Source of the DNA: Micromussa lordhowensis
Lineage: Eukaryota > Cnidaria > Anthozoa > Scleractinia > Lobophylliidae
DNA length: 64,000 nucleotides
Assembly (NCBI GenBank): GCA_964020085.1
Contig: OZ026602.1
Coordinates: forward strand, 32,291,575 to 32,355,574
Direction of reading: 5' to 3'
In this document: positions 16,261-28,900 of the stretch, in pieces
Layout of the letters: each line of letters begins with the position of its first letter
Numbering within the stretch: position 1 is the stretch's first letter
Made by a program: the position numbers and the translations under genes
The notes under the pieces: generated by a model
Told to the model about the DNA's origin: nothing
What the model saw: only the letters and a program-made list of their open reading frames with translations
Database searches by the model: none

Positions 16261-17602
16261 AGTGTCAATACCAGTTCTGCCATACGTAGGAGAGTAGGTG
16301 TAGGTGGTTCAAGGATCTCTCTCTTGTCAAGATAGTATTGCAGTGCGCGGAGACCTTCATCATTTGGTATAACCGTATACAGCGACTTGATATCCGTAGT
16401 GAAAATTGAGCGCTGTCCGTCCCAGTCCCTGAATCGGAAGGAATCAAGATGTTCAGCATGTGTGTGGTGTCTTTAACATAGCTGTCAAGGTTCCGCACAA
16501 AGGGTGCCGTTAAATGATCAAGATAGACCGCTAGAAGTTCAGTAGGGCACGAACACGCGGAGACTATAGGTCTACCGGGATTATCTGGCTTGTGAATCTT
16601 GGGTAAAAAGTAAAATTTGGAGGTACGTGGGTGTTCTACAAGGAGATTAGTAGCGGATGGAGGAAGCTGGTTACTCTCTATAGCAGTTTCAATAAATGAC
16701 TGGACCTGTTGTTGAGAGCTTTGTGTGGCATCACTAGGAATCTTCTCGTAGAACCGTTCGTCTTCCAGGTGTCTGTTGGCTTCAGCTATGTAGAGATCCG
16801 TCCTCCACACAACAAAAGCTCCTCCTTTATCAGCCTGTTTGACCACCACGTCCGTTCTTTTCTTCAACTTGCGTAATGCATGTTGTTCGTCATAGGATAA
16901 GTTGTGCCGTGTCAGTTTGCGCTCGAAGTCAATTTGATTAACTTCCCTACGACATTTATCAATGTAATGATCAACGGCAGTAAATTGTCCAGGTGGTGGG
17001 GTCCATTTGCTTGGTCTGGGTTTTAAGTTTTCTATAATACCTGTTGTCACCGTGTTCTGCTGCTGGTTAGCGTTAGTAGCATCGGTATCGGAAGAGTTGG
17101 TAGCTATGGTATTATTGAGCTGGTGGTTGTCTGCCCCATTGTGGGTGTCTTCAGATGTTTCGTGAAAGTGGGCTTCCAAACAAACGCGTCTGAAAAATTT
17201 CTCATTATCTTCCTTCACTTGGAATTCGTCTGTTACTGATGTTGTGGGAATAAAGTTAGCCCCCTTTGCTAAAAGAGATCTTTCGTGTACATCCAATGGA
17301 AGATCTTCCGGAAAAGTAACAACTAGCTTATCTGTGTTAGTTGGGATTTGCGCTGACTCATTAACAGCTGTACCAGTTGCATTGGTGTTTGGCATTAACT
17401 GATTGACGGACAGACGACTGATCTTATTTTCCTTTTCTACACACAACCGTTCATATAGCTGTCTATTCAGGCGATGAATTGATTGTGCAATTCGGCCGTA
17501 CACCTGTGCATCAGGCACAGTTTTCAAAGTGTCACGGCAATTAGACATCTGCACTGTTAAATTGTCATTGGTTCGTTTCATGGATGACATGGTAAACTTC
17601 AT
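16261..17602 (-). pseudogene. PLE-B N-terminal region and RT fingers
   Basis: An ATG at 17602 opens a frame of about 390 usable residues. The first 200 residues are unstructured and rich in N, T and Q. Then come LTRHNLSYDEQHALRKLKKR, VVVKQADKGGAFVVW (the conserved K-x-A-D-K-G-G finger motif), KFYFLPKIHKPDNPGRPIVS and the start of the palm. A frameshift at about 16435-16440 moves the frame; the expected TDIKSLYTVIPNDEGL continues in the other frame. The order and motifs are those of Penelope-like RTs. Confidence 0.87.
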
Positions 17603-17719
17603 CAAACGAAAAGAACAAGAGAAAATAAAGGCTTTTACCTGATGGAGTGGTAGGCCGCTGGTTGTATCAAAACAAGGATGAAAGTTGACTCGAAATCCAG
17701 ATGGCGGCGCGCGCTATCT

Positions 17720-17876
17720 CATGTGGCACGCGTGCGAGTGCACAATCAGGCACATGAGCTTATCATAACAAACTTTTTAACGGTATTTTAGTCTTGTACC
17801 CTGAAGAAGGCAGCATTGCCGAAACGTCGTTACATTAAGAATTTATTTACAGTGTCAGTATTACATTTTTCATTTT
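17720..17876 (+). repeat. PLE-B terminal repeat, right (inverted relative to left)
   Basis: Pairs with 14863-15018. It ends ...CATTTT, three bases before the duplicated target. Confidence 0.88.
17801..17831 (+). ncRNA. Hammerhead-ribozyme-like core, right copy
   Basis: CTGAAGA, A, GGCAGCATTGCC and GAAACGTCGTT are the same core elements as in the left repeat but on the opposite strand. Helix III is reduced to ACG/CGT with hardly any loop, so this copy is weaker than the left one. Confidence 0.4.
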
Positions 17877-17879
17877 GCT

Positions 17880-17894
17880 TAAGACAAAATTATT
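17880..17894. repeat. Target site duplication of PLE-B, right
   Basis: Exact copy of 14802-14816. Confidence 0.95.
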
Positions 17895-17930
17895 CCAACC
17901 TGCACCTTGTCCAGCTTTTTAATACTATTT
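17895..17930 (+). pseudogene. Transposase fragment resuming after PLE-B, cut by the satellite
   Basis: Read through the duplicated target, the frame gives RQNYSNLHLVQLF, the natural continuation of the helix-turn-helix of the THAP transposase. It ends within about 12 codons at the satellite edge, where AATACTATTTAGGAGATGAT merges into the monomer's GATACTAATTAGGAGATGAT. Confidence 0.7.
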
Positions 17931-20900
17931 AGGAGATGATGCCATTTGCGCCAGGGTGTTTTTGAAGCCCCTATATTTGGCCTACTTTTTTGAGCATTTT
18001 CCCTTGCTCGCCCCTTAGCAAAATCTCAGAAAATGGCCGATTTAGGTGTCCTTGCTAAATTTGTCATAGCTCGGCTATACGGACACTTATGGAGCCGCAG
18101 TTTGCAGCAAAATGTTCTCCTATGTTTGCACTTCAAGTGGATACTAATAAGGAGATGATGCCATTTGCGCTAGGGTGTTTTTGAAGCCCCTATAGTCGGC
18201 CTACTTTTTTTAGCATTTTCCCTTGGTCGCCCCTTAGCAAAATCTCAGAAAATGGCCGATTTAGGTTTCCTTGCTAAATTTGTCATAGCTCGGCTATACG
18301 GACACTTATGGAGCCGCAGTTTGCAGCAAAATGTTCTCCTATGTTTGCACTTCAAGTGGATACTAATTAGGAGATGATCCCATTTGCGCCAGGGTGTTTT
18401 TGAAGCCCCTATAGTCGGCCTACTTTTTTGAGCATTTTCCCTTGGTCCCACCTTAGCAAAATCTCAGACAATGGCCGATTTAGGTGTCCTTGCTAAATTT
18501 CTCATAGCTTGGCTATACGGACACTTATGGAGCTGCAGTTTGCAGCAAAATGTTCTCCTATGTTTGCACTTGAAGTGGATACTAATTAGAAGATGATGCC
18601 ATTTGCGCCAGGGTGTTTTTGAAGCCCCTATAGTCGGCCAATTTTTTTGAGCATTTTTCCTTGGTCGCCCCTTAGCAAAATCTCAGAAAATGGCCGATTT
18701 AGGTGTCGTTGCTAAATTTGTCATAGCTCGGCTATACGGACACTTATGGAGCCGCAGTTTACAGCAAAGTGTTTTCCAATGTTTGCACTTCAAGTGGATA
18801 CTAATTAGGAGATGATGCCATTTGCGCCAGGGTGGTTTTGGAGCCCCTATAGTCGGCCTACTTTTAGTCCTATGTTTGCACTTTGTCCCGCCTTAGCAAA
18901 ATCTCAGAAAATGGCCGATTTAGGTGTCCTTGCTAAATTTGTCATAGCTCGGCTAAACGGATACTTATGGAGCCGCAGTTTGCAGCAAAATGTTCTCCTA
19001 TGTTTGCACTTCAAGTGGATACTAATTAGGAGATGATGCCATTTGCGCCAGGGTGTTTTTGAAGCCCCTATAGTCGGCCTACTTTTTTGAGCATTTTCCC
19101 TTGGTCGCCCCTTAGCAAAATCTCAGAAAATGGCCGATTTAGGTGTCCTTGCTAAATTTGTCATAGCTCGGCTAAACGGATACTTATGGAGCCGCAGTTT
19201 GCAGCAAAATGATCTCTTATGTTTGCACTTCAAGTGGATACTAATTAGGAGATGATGCCATTTGCGCCAGGGTGTTTTTGAAGCCCCTATAGTCGGCCTA
19301 CTTTTTTGAGCATTTTCCCTTGGTCGCCCCTTAGCAAAATCTCAGAAAATGACCGATTTAGGTTTCCTTGCTAAATTTGTCATAGCTCGGCTATACGGAC
19401 ACTTATGGAGCCGCAGTTTGCAGCAAAATGTTCTCCTATGTTTGCACTTGAAGTGGATACTAATTAGAAGATGATGCCATTTGCGCCAGGGTGTTTTTGA
19501 ACCCCCTATATTCGGCCTACTTTTTTGAGCATTTTCCCTTGGTCGCCCCTTAGCAAAATCTCAGAAAATGGCCGATTTAGGTGTCCTTGCTAAATTTGTC
19601 ATAGCTCGGCTATACGGACACTTATGGAGCCGCAGTTTGCAGCAAAATGTTCTCCTATGTTTGCACTTCAAGTGGATACTAATTAGGAGATGATGCCATT
19701 TGCACCAGGGTGTTTTTGAAGCCCCTATAGTCGGCCTTTTTTTTTGAGCATTTTCCCTTGGTCCCCCCTTAGCAAAATCTCAGAAAATGGCCGATTTAGG
19801 TGTCCTTGCTAAATTTGTCATAGCTCGGCTAAACGGATACTTATGAAGCCGCAGTTTGCAGCAAAATGTTCTCCTATGTTTGCACTTCAAGTGGATACTA
19901 ATTAGGAGATGATGCCATTTGCGCCAGGGTGTTTTTGAAGCCCCTATATTCGGCCTACTTTTTTGAGCATTTTCCCTTGCTCGCCCCTTAGCAAAATCTC
20001 AGAAAATGGCCGATTTAGGTGTCCTTGCTAAATTTGTCATAGCTCGGCTATACGGACACTTATGGAGCCGCAGTTTCCAGCAAAATGTTCTTCTATGTTT
20101 CCACTTCAAGTGGATACTAATTAGGAGATGATCCCATTTGCGCCAGGGTGTTTTTGAAGCCCCTATAGTCGGCCTACTTTTTTGAGCATTTTCGTTTGGT
20201 CCCCCCTTAGCAAAATCTCAGAAAATGGCCGATTTAGGTGTCCTTGCTAAATTTGTCATAGCTCGGCTATACGGACACTTATGGAGCCGCAGTTTGCAGC
20301 AAAATGTTCTCCTATGTTTGCACTTCAAGTGGATACTAATTAGGAGATGATGCCATTTGCACCAGGGTGTTTTTGAAGCCCCTATAGTCGGCCTACTTTT
20401 TTGAGCATTTTCCCTTGGTCCCCCCTTAGCAAAATCTCAGAAAATGGCCGATTTAGGTGTCCTTGCTAAATTTGTCATAGCTCGGCTATACGGACACTTA
20501 TGGAGCCGCAGTTTCCAGCAAAATGTTCTTCTATGTTTGCACTTCAAGTGGATACTAATTAGGAGATGATGTCATTTGCGCCAGGGTGTTTTTGAAGCCC
20601 CTATAGTCGGCCTACTTTTTTGAGCATTTTCGTTTGGTCCCCCCTTAGCAAAATCTCAGAAAATGGCCGATTTAGGTGTCCTTGCTAAATTTGTCATAGC
20701 TCGGCTATACGGACACTTATGGAGCCGCAGTTTGCAGCAAAATGTTCTCCTATGTTTGCACTTCAAGTGGATACTAATTAGGAGATGATGCCATTTGCAC
20801 CAGGGTGTTTTTGAAGCCCCTATAGTCGGCCTACTTTTTTGAGCATTTTCCCTTGGTCCCCCCTTAGCAAAATCTCAGAAAATGGCCGATTTAGGTGTCC

Positions 20901-23900
20901 TTGCTAAATTTGTCATAGCTCGGCTAAACGGATACTTGTGGAGCCGCAGTTTGCAGCGAAATGTTCTCCTATGTTTGCACTTCAAGTGGATACTAATAAG
21001 GAGATGATGCCATTTGCGCCAGGGTGTTTTTGAAGCCCCTATAGTCGGCCTACTTTTTTGAGCATTTTCCCTTGGTCGCCCCTTAGCAAAATCTCAGAAA
21101 ATGGCCGATTTAGGTGTCCTTGCTAAATTTGTCATAGCTCGGCTATACGGACACTTATGGAGCCGCAGTTTGCAGCAAAATGTTCTCCTATGTTTGCACT
21201 TCAAGTGGATACTAATTAGGAGATGATCCCATTTGCGCCAGGGTGTTTTTGAAGCCCCTATAGTCGGCCTACTTTTTTGAGCATTTTCCCTTGGTCCCAC
21301 CTTAGCAAAGTCTCAGACAATGGCCGATTTAGGTGTCCTTGCTAAATTTCTCATAGCTCGGCTATACGGACACTTATGGAGCCGCAGTTTGCAGCAAAAT
21401 GTTCTCCTATGTTTGCACTTGAAGTGGATACTAATTAGAAGATGATGCCATTTGCGCCAGGGTGTTTTTGAAGCCCCTATATTCGGCCTACTTTTTGGAG
21501 CATTTTCCCTTGGTCCCCCCTTAGCAAAATCTCAGAAAATGGCCGATTTAGGTGTCCTTACTAAATTTGTCATAGCTCGGCTATACGGACACATATGGAG
21601 CCGCAGTTTGCAGCAAAATGTTCTCCTATGTTTGCACTTCAAGTGGATACTAATTATGAGATGATCCCATTTGCGCCAGGGTGTTTTTGAAGCCCCTATA
21701 GTCGGCCTACTTTTTTGAGCATTTTCCCTTGGTCCCCCCTTAGCAAAATCTCAGACAATGGCCGATTTAGGTGTCCTTGCTAAATTTCTCATAGCTTGGC
21801 TATACGGACACTTATGGAGCCGCAGTTTGCAGCAAAATGTTCTCCTATGTTTGCACTTGAAGTGGATACTAATTAGAAGATGATGCCATTTGCGCCAGGG
21901 TGTTTTTGAAGCCCCCATAGTCGGCCAATTTTTTTGAGCATTTTTCCTTGGTCGCCCCTTAGCAAAATCTCAGAAAATGGCCGATTTAGGTGTCCTTGCT
22001 AAATTTGTCATAGCTCGGCTAAACGGATACTTATGGAGCCGCAGTTTGCAGCAAAATGTTCTCCTATGTTTGCACTTCAAGTGGATACTAATTAGGAGAT
22101 GATGCCATTTGCGCCAGGGTGTTTTTGAAGCCCCTATATTCGGCCTACTTTTTTGAGCATTTTTTGTTGGTCGCCCCTTAGCAAAATCTCAGAAAATGGC
22201 CGACTTAGGTGTCCTTGCTAAATTTGTCATAGCTCGGCTATACGGACAGTTATGGAGCCGCAGTTTCCAGCAAAATGTTCTTCTATGTTTGCACTTCAAG
22301 TGGATACTAATTAGGAGATGATGCCATTTGCGCCAGGGTGTTTTTGAAGCCCCTATAGTCGGCCTACTTTTTTGATCATTTTCGTTTGGTCCCCCCTTAG
22401 CAAAATCTCAGAAAATGGCCGATTTAGGTGTCCTTGCTAAATTTGTCATAGCTCGGCTATACGGACACTTATGGAGCCGCAGTTTGCAGCAAAATGTTCT
22501 CCTATGTTTGCACTTCAAGTGGATACTAATTAGGAGATGATGCCATTTGCGCCAGGGTGTTTTTGAAGCCCCTATAGTCGGCCTACTTTTTTGAGCATTT
22601 TCCCTTGGTCCCCCTTTAGCAAAATCTCAGAAAATGGCCGATTTAGGTGTCCTTGCTAAATTTGTCATAGCTCGGCTGAACGGATACTTGTGGAGCCGCA
22701 GTTTGCAGCGAAATGTTCTCCTATGTTTGCACTTCAAGTGGATACTAATTAGGAGATGATGCCATTTGCGCTAGGGTGTTTTTGAAGCCCCTATAGTCGG
22801 CCTACTTTTTTGAGCATTTTCCCTTGGTCGCCCCTTAGCAAAATCTCAGAAAATGGCCGATTTAGGTGTCCTTGCTAAATTTGTCATAGCTCGGCTATAG
22901 GGACACTTATGGAGCTGCAGTTTGCAGCAAAATGTTCTCCTATGTTTGCACTTGAAGTGGATACTAATTGGAAGATGATGCCATTTGCGCCAGGGTGTTT
23001 TTGAAGCCCCTATATTCGGCCTACTTTTTTGAGCATTTTCCCTTGGTCCCCCCTTAGCAAAATCTCAGAAAATGGCCGATTTAGGTGTCCTTGCTAAATT
23101 TGTCATAGCTCGGCTATACGGACACTTATGGAGCCGCAGTTTGCAGCAAAATGTTCTCCTATGTTTGCACTTCAAGTGGATACTAATTAGGAGATGATGC
23201 CATTTGCGCCAGGGTGTTTTTGTAGCCCCTATATTCGGCCTACTTTTTTGAGCATTTTCCCTTGCTCGCCCCTTAGCAAAATCTCAGAAAATGGCCAATT
23301 TAGGTGTCCTTGCTAAATTTGTCATAGCTCGGCTATACGGACACTTATGGAGCCGCAGTTTGCAGCAAAATGTTCTCCTATGTTTGAATTTGAAGCGGAT
23401 ACTAATTAGAAGATGATGCCATTTGCGCCAGGGTGTTTTTGAAGCCCCTATAGTCGGCCAATTTTTTTGAGCATTTTTCCTTGGTCGCCCCTTAGCAAAA
23501 TCTCAGAAAATGGCCGATTTAGGTGTCGTTGCTAAATTTGTCATAGCTCGGCTATACGGACACTTATGGAGCCGCAGTTTGCAGCAAAGTGTTTTCCAAT
23601 GTTTGCACTTCAAGTGGATACTAATTAGGAGATGATGCCATTTGCGCCAGGGTGGTTTTGGAGCCCCTATAGTCGGCCTACTTTTAGTCCTATGTTTGCA
23701 CTTTGTCTCGCCTTAGCAAAATCTCAGAAAATGGCCGATTTAGGTGTCCTTGCTAAATTTGTCATAGCTCGGCTAAATGGATACTTATGGAGCCGCAGTT
23801 TGCAGCAAAATGTTCTCCTATGTTTGCACTTCAAGTGGATACTAATTAGGAGATGATGCCATTTGCGCCAGGGTGTTTTTGAAGCCCCTATAGTCGGCCT

Positions 23901-25929
23901 ACTTTTTTGAGCATTTTCCCTTGGTCGCCCCTTAGCAAAATCTCAGAAAATGGCCGATTTAGGTGTCCTTGCTAAATTTGTCATAGCTCGGCTAAACGGA
24001 TACTTATGGAGCCGCAGTTTGCAGCAAAATGTTCTCCTATGTTTGCACTTCAAGTGGATACTAATTAGGAGATGATGCCATTTGCGCCAGGGTGTTTTTG
24101 AAGCCCCTATAGTCGGCCTACTTTTTTGAGCATTTTCCCTTGGTCACCCCTTAGCAAAATCTCAGAAAATGACCGATTTAGGTTTCCTTGCTAAATTTGT
24201 CATAGCTCGGCTATACGGACACTTATGGAGCCGCAGTTTGCAGCAAAATGTTCTCCAATGTTTGCACTTGAAGTGGATACTAATTAGAAGATGATGCCAT
24301 TTGCGCCAGGGTGTTTTTGAACCCCCTATATTCGGCCTACTTTTTTGAGCATTTTCCCTTGGTCGCCCCTTAGCAAAATCTCAGAAAATGGCCGATTTAG
24401 GTGTCCTTGCTAAATTTGTCATAGCTCGGCTATACGGACACTTATGGAGCCGCAGTTTGCAGCAAAATGTTCTCCAATGTTTGCACTTCAAGTGGATGCT
24501 AATTAGGAGATGATGCCATTTGCGCCAGGGTGTTTTTGAAGCCCCTATATTCGGCCTACTTTTTTGAGCATTTTCCCTTGCTCGCCCCTTAGCAAAATCT
24601 CAGAAAATGGCCGATTTAGGTGTCCTTGCTAAATTTGTCATAGCTCGGCTCTACGGACACTTATGGAGCCGCAGTTTCCAGCAAAACGTTCTTCTATGTT
24701 TGCACTTCAAGTGGATACTAATTAGGAGATGATGCCATTTGCGCCAGGGTGTTTTTGAAGCCCCTATAGTCGGCCTACTTTTTTGAGCATTTTCGTTTGG
24801 TCCCCCCTTAGCAAAATCTCAGAAAATGGCCGATTTAGGTGTCCTTGCTAAATTTGTCATAGCTCGGCTATACGGACACTTATGGAGCCGCAGTTTGCAG
24901 CAAAATGTTCTCCTATGTTTGCACTTCAAGTGGATACTAATTAGGAGATGATGCCATTTGCACCAGGGTGTTTTTGAAGCCCCTATAGTCGGCCTACTTT
25001 TTTGAGCATTTTCCCTTGGTCCCCCCTTAGCAAAATCTCAGAAAATGGCCGATTTAGGTGTCCTTGCTAAATTTGTCATAGCTCGGCTAAACGGATACTT
25101 GTGGAGCCGCAGTTTGCAGCGAAATGTTCTCCTATGTTTGCACTTCAAGTGGATACTAATTAGGAGATGATGCCATTTGTGCCAGGGTGTTTTTGAAGCC
25201 CCTATATTCGGCCTACTTTTTTGAGCATTTTCCCTTGCTCGCCCCTTAGCAAAATCTCAGAAAATGGTCGATTTAGGTGTCCTTGCTAAATTTGTCATAG
25301 CTTGGCTATACGGACACTTATGGAGCCGCAGTTTGCAGCAAAATGTTCTCCTATGTTTGCACTTCAAGTGGATACTAACTAGGAGATGATGCCATTTGCG
25401 CCAGGGTGTTTTTGAAGCCCATATAGTCGGCCTACTTTTTTGAGCATTTTCGTTTGGTCCCCCCTTAGCAAAATCTCAGAAAATGGCCGATTTAGGTGTC
25501 CTTGCTAAATTTGTCATAGCTCGGCTATACGGAAACTTATGGAGCCGCAGTTTGCAGCAAAGTGTTCTCCTATGTTTGCACTTCAAGTGGATACTAATTA
25601 GGAGATGATGCCATTTGCGCCAGGGTGTTTTTGAAGCCCCTATAGTCGGCCTACGTTTTTTAGCATTTTCTTTTGGTCGCCCCTTAGCAAAATCTCAGAA
25701 AATGGCCGATTTAGGTGTCGTTGCTAAATTTGTCATAGCTCGGCTATACCGACACTTATGGAGCCGCAGTTTGCAGCAAAGTGTTCTCCAATGTTTGCAC
25801 TTCAAGTGAATACTAATTAGGAGATGATGCCATTTGCGCCAGGGTGGGTTGGGAGCCCCTATAGTCGGCCTACTTTTTTGAGCATTTTTTGTTGGTCGCC
25901 CCTTAGCAAAATCTCAGAAAATGGCCGAC
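17921..25929 (+). repeat. Mosaic left flank of the satellite, outside the higher-order repeat
   Basis: About 36 monomers are arranged in overlapping segmental duplicates. Around 18.6-19.6 kb reappears at 23.4-24.4 kb (shift 4,820), 22.2-25.6 kb reappears at 25.9-29.3 kb (shift 3,725), 21.0-22.9 kb reappears at 30.2-32.1 kb (shift 9,202), and 25.6-25.9 kb reappears at 33.7-34.0 kb (shift 8,105). All shifts are whole numbers of monomers plus 2-4 bases. Copies are more diverged from each other than are the higher-order units. Confidence 0.8.
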
Positions 25930-28900
25930 TTAGGTGTCCTTGCTAAATTTGTCATAGCTCGGCTATACGGACAGTTATGGAGCCGCAGTTTCCAGCAAAA
26001 TGTTCTTCTATGTTTGCACTTCAAGTGGATACTAATTAGGAGATGATGCCATTTGCGCCAGGGTGTTTTTGAAGCCCCTATAGTCGGCCTAATTTTTTGA
26101 TCATTTTCGTTTGGTCCCCCCTTAGCAAAATCTCAGAAAATGGCCGATTTAGGTGTCCTTGCTAAATTTGTCATAGCTCGGCTATACGGACACTTATGGA
26201 GCCGCAGTTTGCAGCAAAATGTTCTCCTATGTTTGCACTTCAAGTGGATACTAATTAGGAGATGATGCCATTTGCACCAGGGTGTTTTTGAAGCCCCTAT
26301 AGTCGGCCTACTTTTTTGAGCATTTTCCCTTGGTCCCCCTTTAGCAAAATCTCAGAAAATGGCCGATTTAGGTGTCCTTGCTAAATTTGTCATAGCTCGG
26401 CTGAACGGATACTTGTGGAGCCGCAGTTTGCAGCGAAATGTTCTCCTATGTTTGCACTTCAAGTGGATACTAATTAGGAGATGATGCCATTTGCGCTAGG
26501 GTGTTTTTGAAGCCCCTATAGTCGGCCTACTTTTTTGAGCATTTTCCCTTGGTCGCCCCTTAGCAAAATCTCAGAAAATGGCCGATTTAGGTGTCCTTGC
26601 TAAATTTGTCATAGCTCGACTATAGGGACACTTATGGAGCTGCAGTTTGCAGCAAAATGTTCTCCTATGTTTGCACTTCAAGTGGATACTAATTGGAAGA
26701 TGATGCCATTTGCGCCAGGGTGTTTTTGAAGCCCCTATATTCGGCCTACTTTTTTGAGCATTTTCCCTTGGTCCCCCCTTAGCAAAATCTCAGAAAATGG
26801 CCGATTTAGGTGTCCTTGCTAAATTTGTCATAGCTCGGCTATACGGACACTTATGGAGCCGCAGTTTGCAGCAAAATGTTCTCCTATGTTTGCACTTCAA
26901 GTGGATACTAATTAGGAGATGATGCCATTTGCGCCAGGGTGTTTTTGTAGCCCCTATATTCGGCCTACTTTTTTGAGCATTTTCCCTTGCTCGCCCCTTA
27001 GCAAAATCTCAGAAAATGGCCAATTTAGGTGTCCTTGCTAAATTTGTCATAGCTCGGCTATACGGACACTTATGGAGCCGCAGTTTGCAGCAAAATGTTC
27101 TCCTATGTTTGAATTTGAAGCGGATACTAATTAGAAGATGATGCCATTTGCGCCAGGGTGTTTTTGAAGCCCCTATAGTCGGCCAATTTTTTTGAGCATT
27201 TTTCCTTGGTCGCCCCTTAGCAAAATCTAAGAAAATGGCCGATTTAGGTGTCGTTGCTAAATTTGTCATAGCTCGGCTATACGGACACTTATGGAGCCGC
27301 AGTTTGCAGCAAAGTGTTTTCCAATGTTTGCACTTCAAGTGGATACTAATTAGGAGATGATGCCATTTGCGCCAGGGTGGTTTTGGAGCCCCTATAGTCG
27401 GCCTACTTTTAGTCCTATGTTTGCACTTTGTCCCGCCTTAGCAAAATCTCAGAAAATGGCCGATTTAGGTGTCCTTGCTAAATTTGTCATAGCTCGGCTA
27501 AACGGATACTTATGGAGCCGCAGTTTGCAGCAAAATGTTCTCCTATGTTTGCACTTCAAGTGGATACTAATTAGGAGATGATGCCATTTGCGCCAGGGTG
27601 TTTTTGAAGCCCCTATAGTCGGCCTACTTTTTTGAGCATTTTCCCTTGGTCGCCCCTTAGCAAAATCTCAGAAAATGGCCGATTTAGGTGTCCTTGCTAA
27701 ATTTGTCATAGCTCGGCTAAACGGATACTTATGGAGCCGCAGTTTGCAGCAAAATGTTCTCCTATGTTTGCACTTCAAGTGGATACTAATTAGGAGATGA
27801 TGCCATTTGCGCCAGGGTGTTTTTGAAGCCCCTATAGTCGGCCTACTTTTTTGAGCATTTTCCCTTGGTCACCCCTTAGCAAAATCTCAGAAAATGACCG
27901 ATTTAGGTTTCCTTGCTAAATTTGTCATAGCTCGGCTATACGGACACTTATGGAGCCGCAGTTTGCAGCAAAATGTTCTCCAATGTTTGCACTTGAAGTG
28001 GATACTAATTAGAAGATGATGCCATTTGCGCCAGGGTGTTTTTGAACCCCCTATATTCGGCCTACTTTTTTGAGCATTTTCCCTTGGTCGCCCCTTAGCA
28101 AAATCTCAGAAAATGGCCGATTTAGGTGTCCTTGCTAAATTTGTCATAGCTCGGCTATACGGACACTTATGGAGCCGCAGTTTGCAGCAAAATGTTCTCC
28201 AATGTTTGCACTTCAAGTGGATACTAATTAGGAGATGATGCCATTTGCGCCAGGGTGTTTTTGAAGCCCCTATATTCGGCCTACTTTTTTGAGCATTTTC
28301 CCTTGGTCGCCCCTTAGCAAAATCTCAGAAAATGGCCGATTTAGGTGTCCTTGCTAAATTTGTCATAGCTCGGCTCTACGGACACTTATGGAGCCGTAGT
28401 TTCCAGCAAAACGTTCTTCTATGTTTGCACTTCAAGTGGATACTAATTAGGAGATGATGCCATTTGCGCCAGGGTGTTTTTGAAGCCCCTATAGTCGGCC
28501 TACTTTTTTGAGCATTTTCGTTTGGTCCCCCCTTAGCAAAATCTCAGAAAATGGCCGATTTAGGTGTCCTTGCTAAATTTGTCATAGCTCGGCTATACGG
28601 ACACTTATGGAGCCGCAGTTTGCAGCAAAATGTTCTCCTATGTTTGCACTTCAAGTGGATACTAATTAGGAGATGATGCCATTTGCACCAGGGTGTTTTT
28701 GAAGCCCCTATAGTCGGCCTACTTTTTTGAGCATTTTCCCTTGGTCCCCCCTTAGCAAAATCTCAGAAAATGGCCGATTTAGGTGTCCTTGCTAAATTTG
28801 TCATAGCTCGGCTAAACGGATACTTGTGGAGCCGCAGTTTGCAGCGAAATGTTCTCCTATGTTTGCACTTCAAGTGGATACTAATTAGGAGATGATGCCA

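Larger units (their letters stand above)
14817..17879 (-). mobile_element. Penelope-like element B, near full length
   Basis: A 3,063-bp insertion between perfect 15-bp duplications. It has inverted terminal repeats of about 155 bp (14863-15018 and 17720-17876) and codes on the minus strand for an N-terminal region, PLE reverse transcriptase and GIY-YIG endonuclease. A further 46 bp of unpaired element sequence (14817-14862) lies outside the left repeat. Inverted arrangement of terminal repeats and hammerhead motifs are both known from this class. Frameshifts and one nonsense codon make the copy inactive. Confidence 0.9.
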
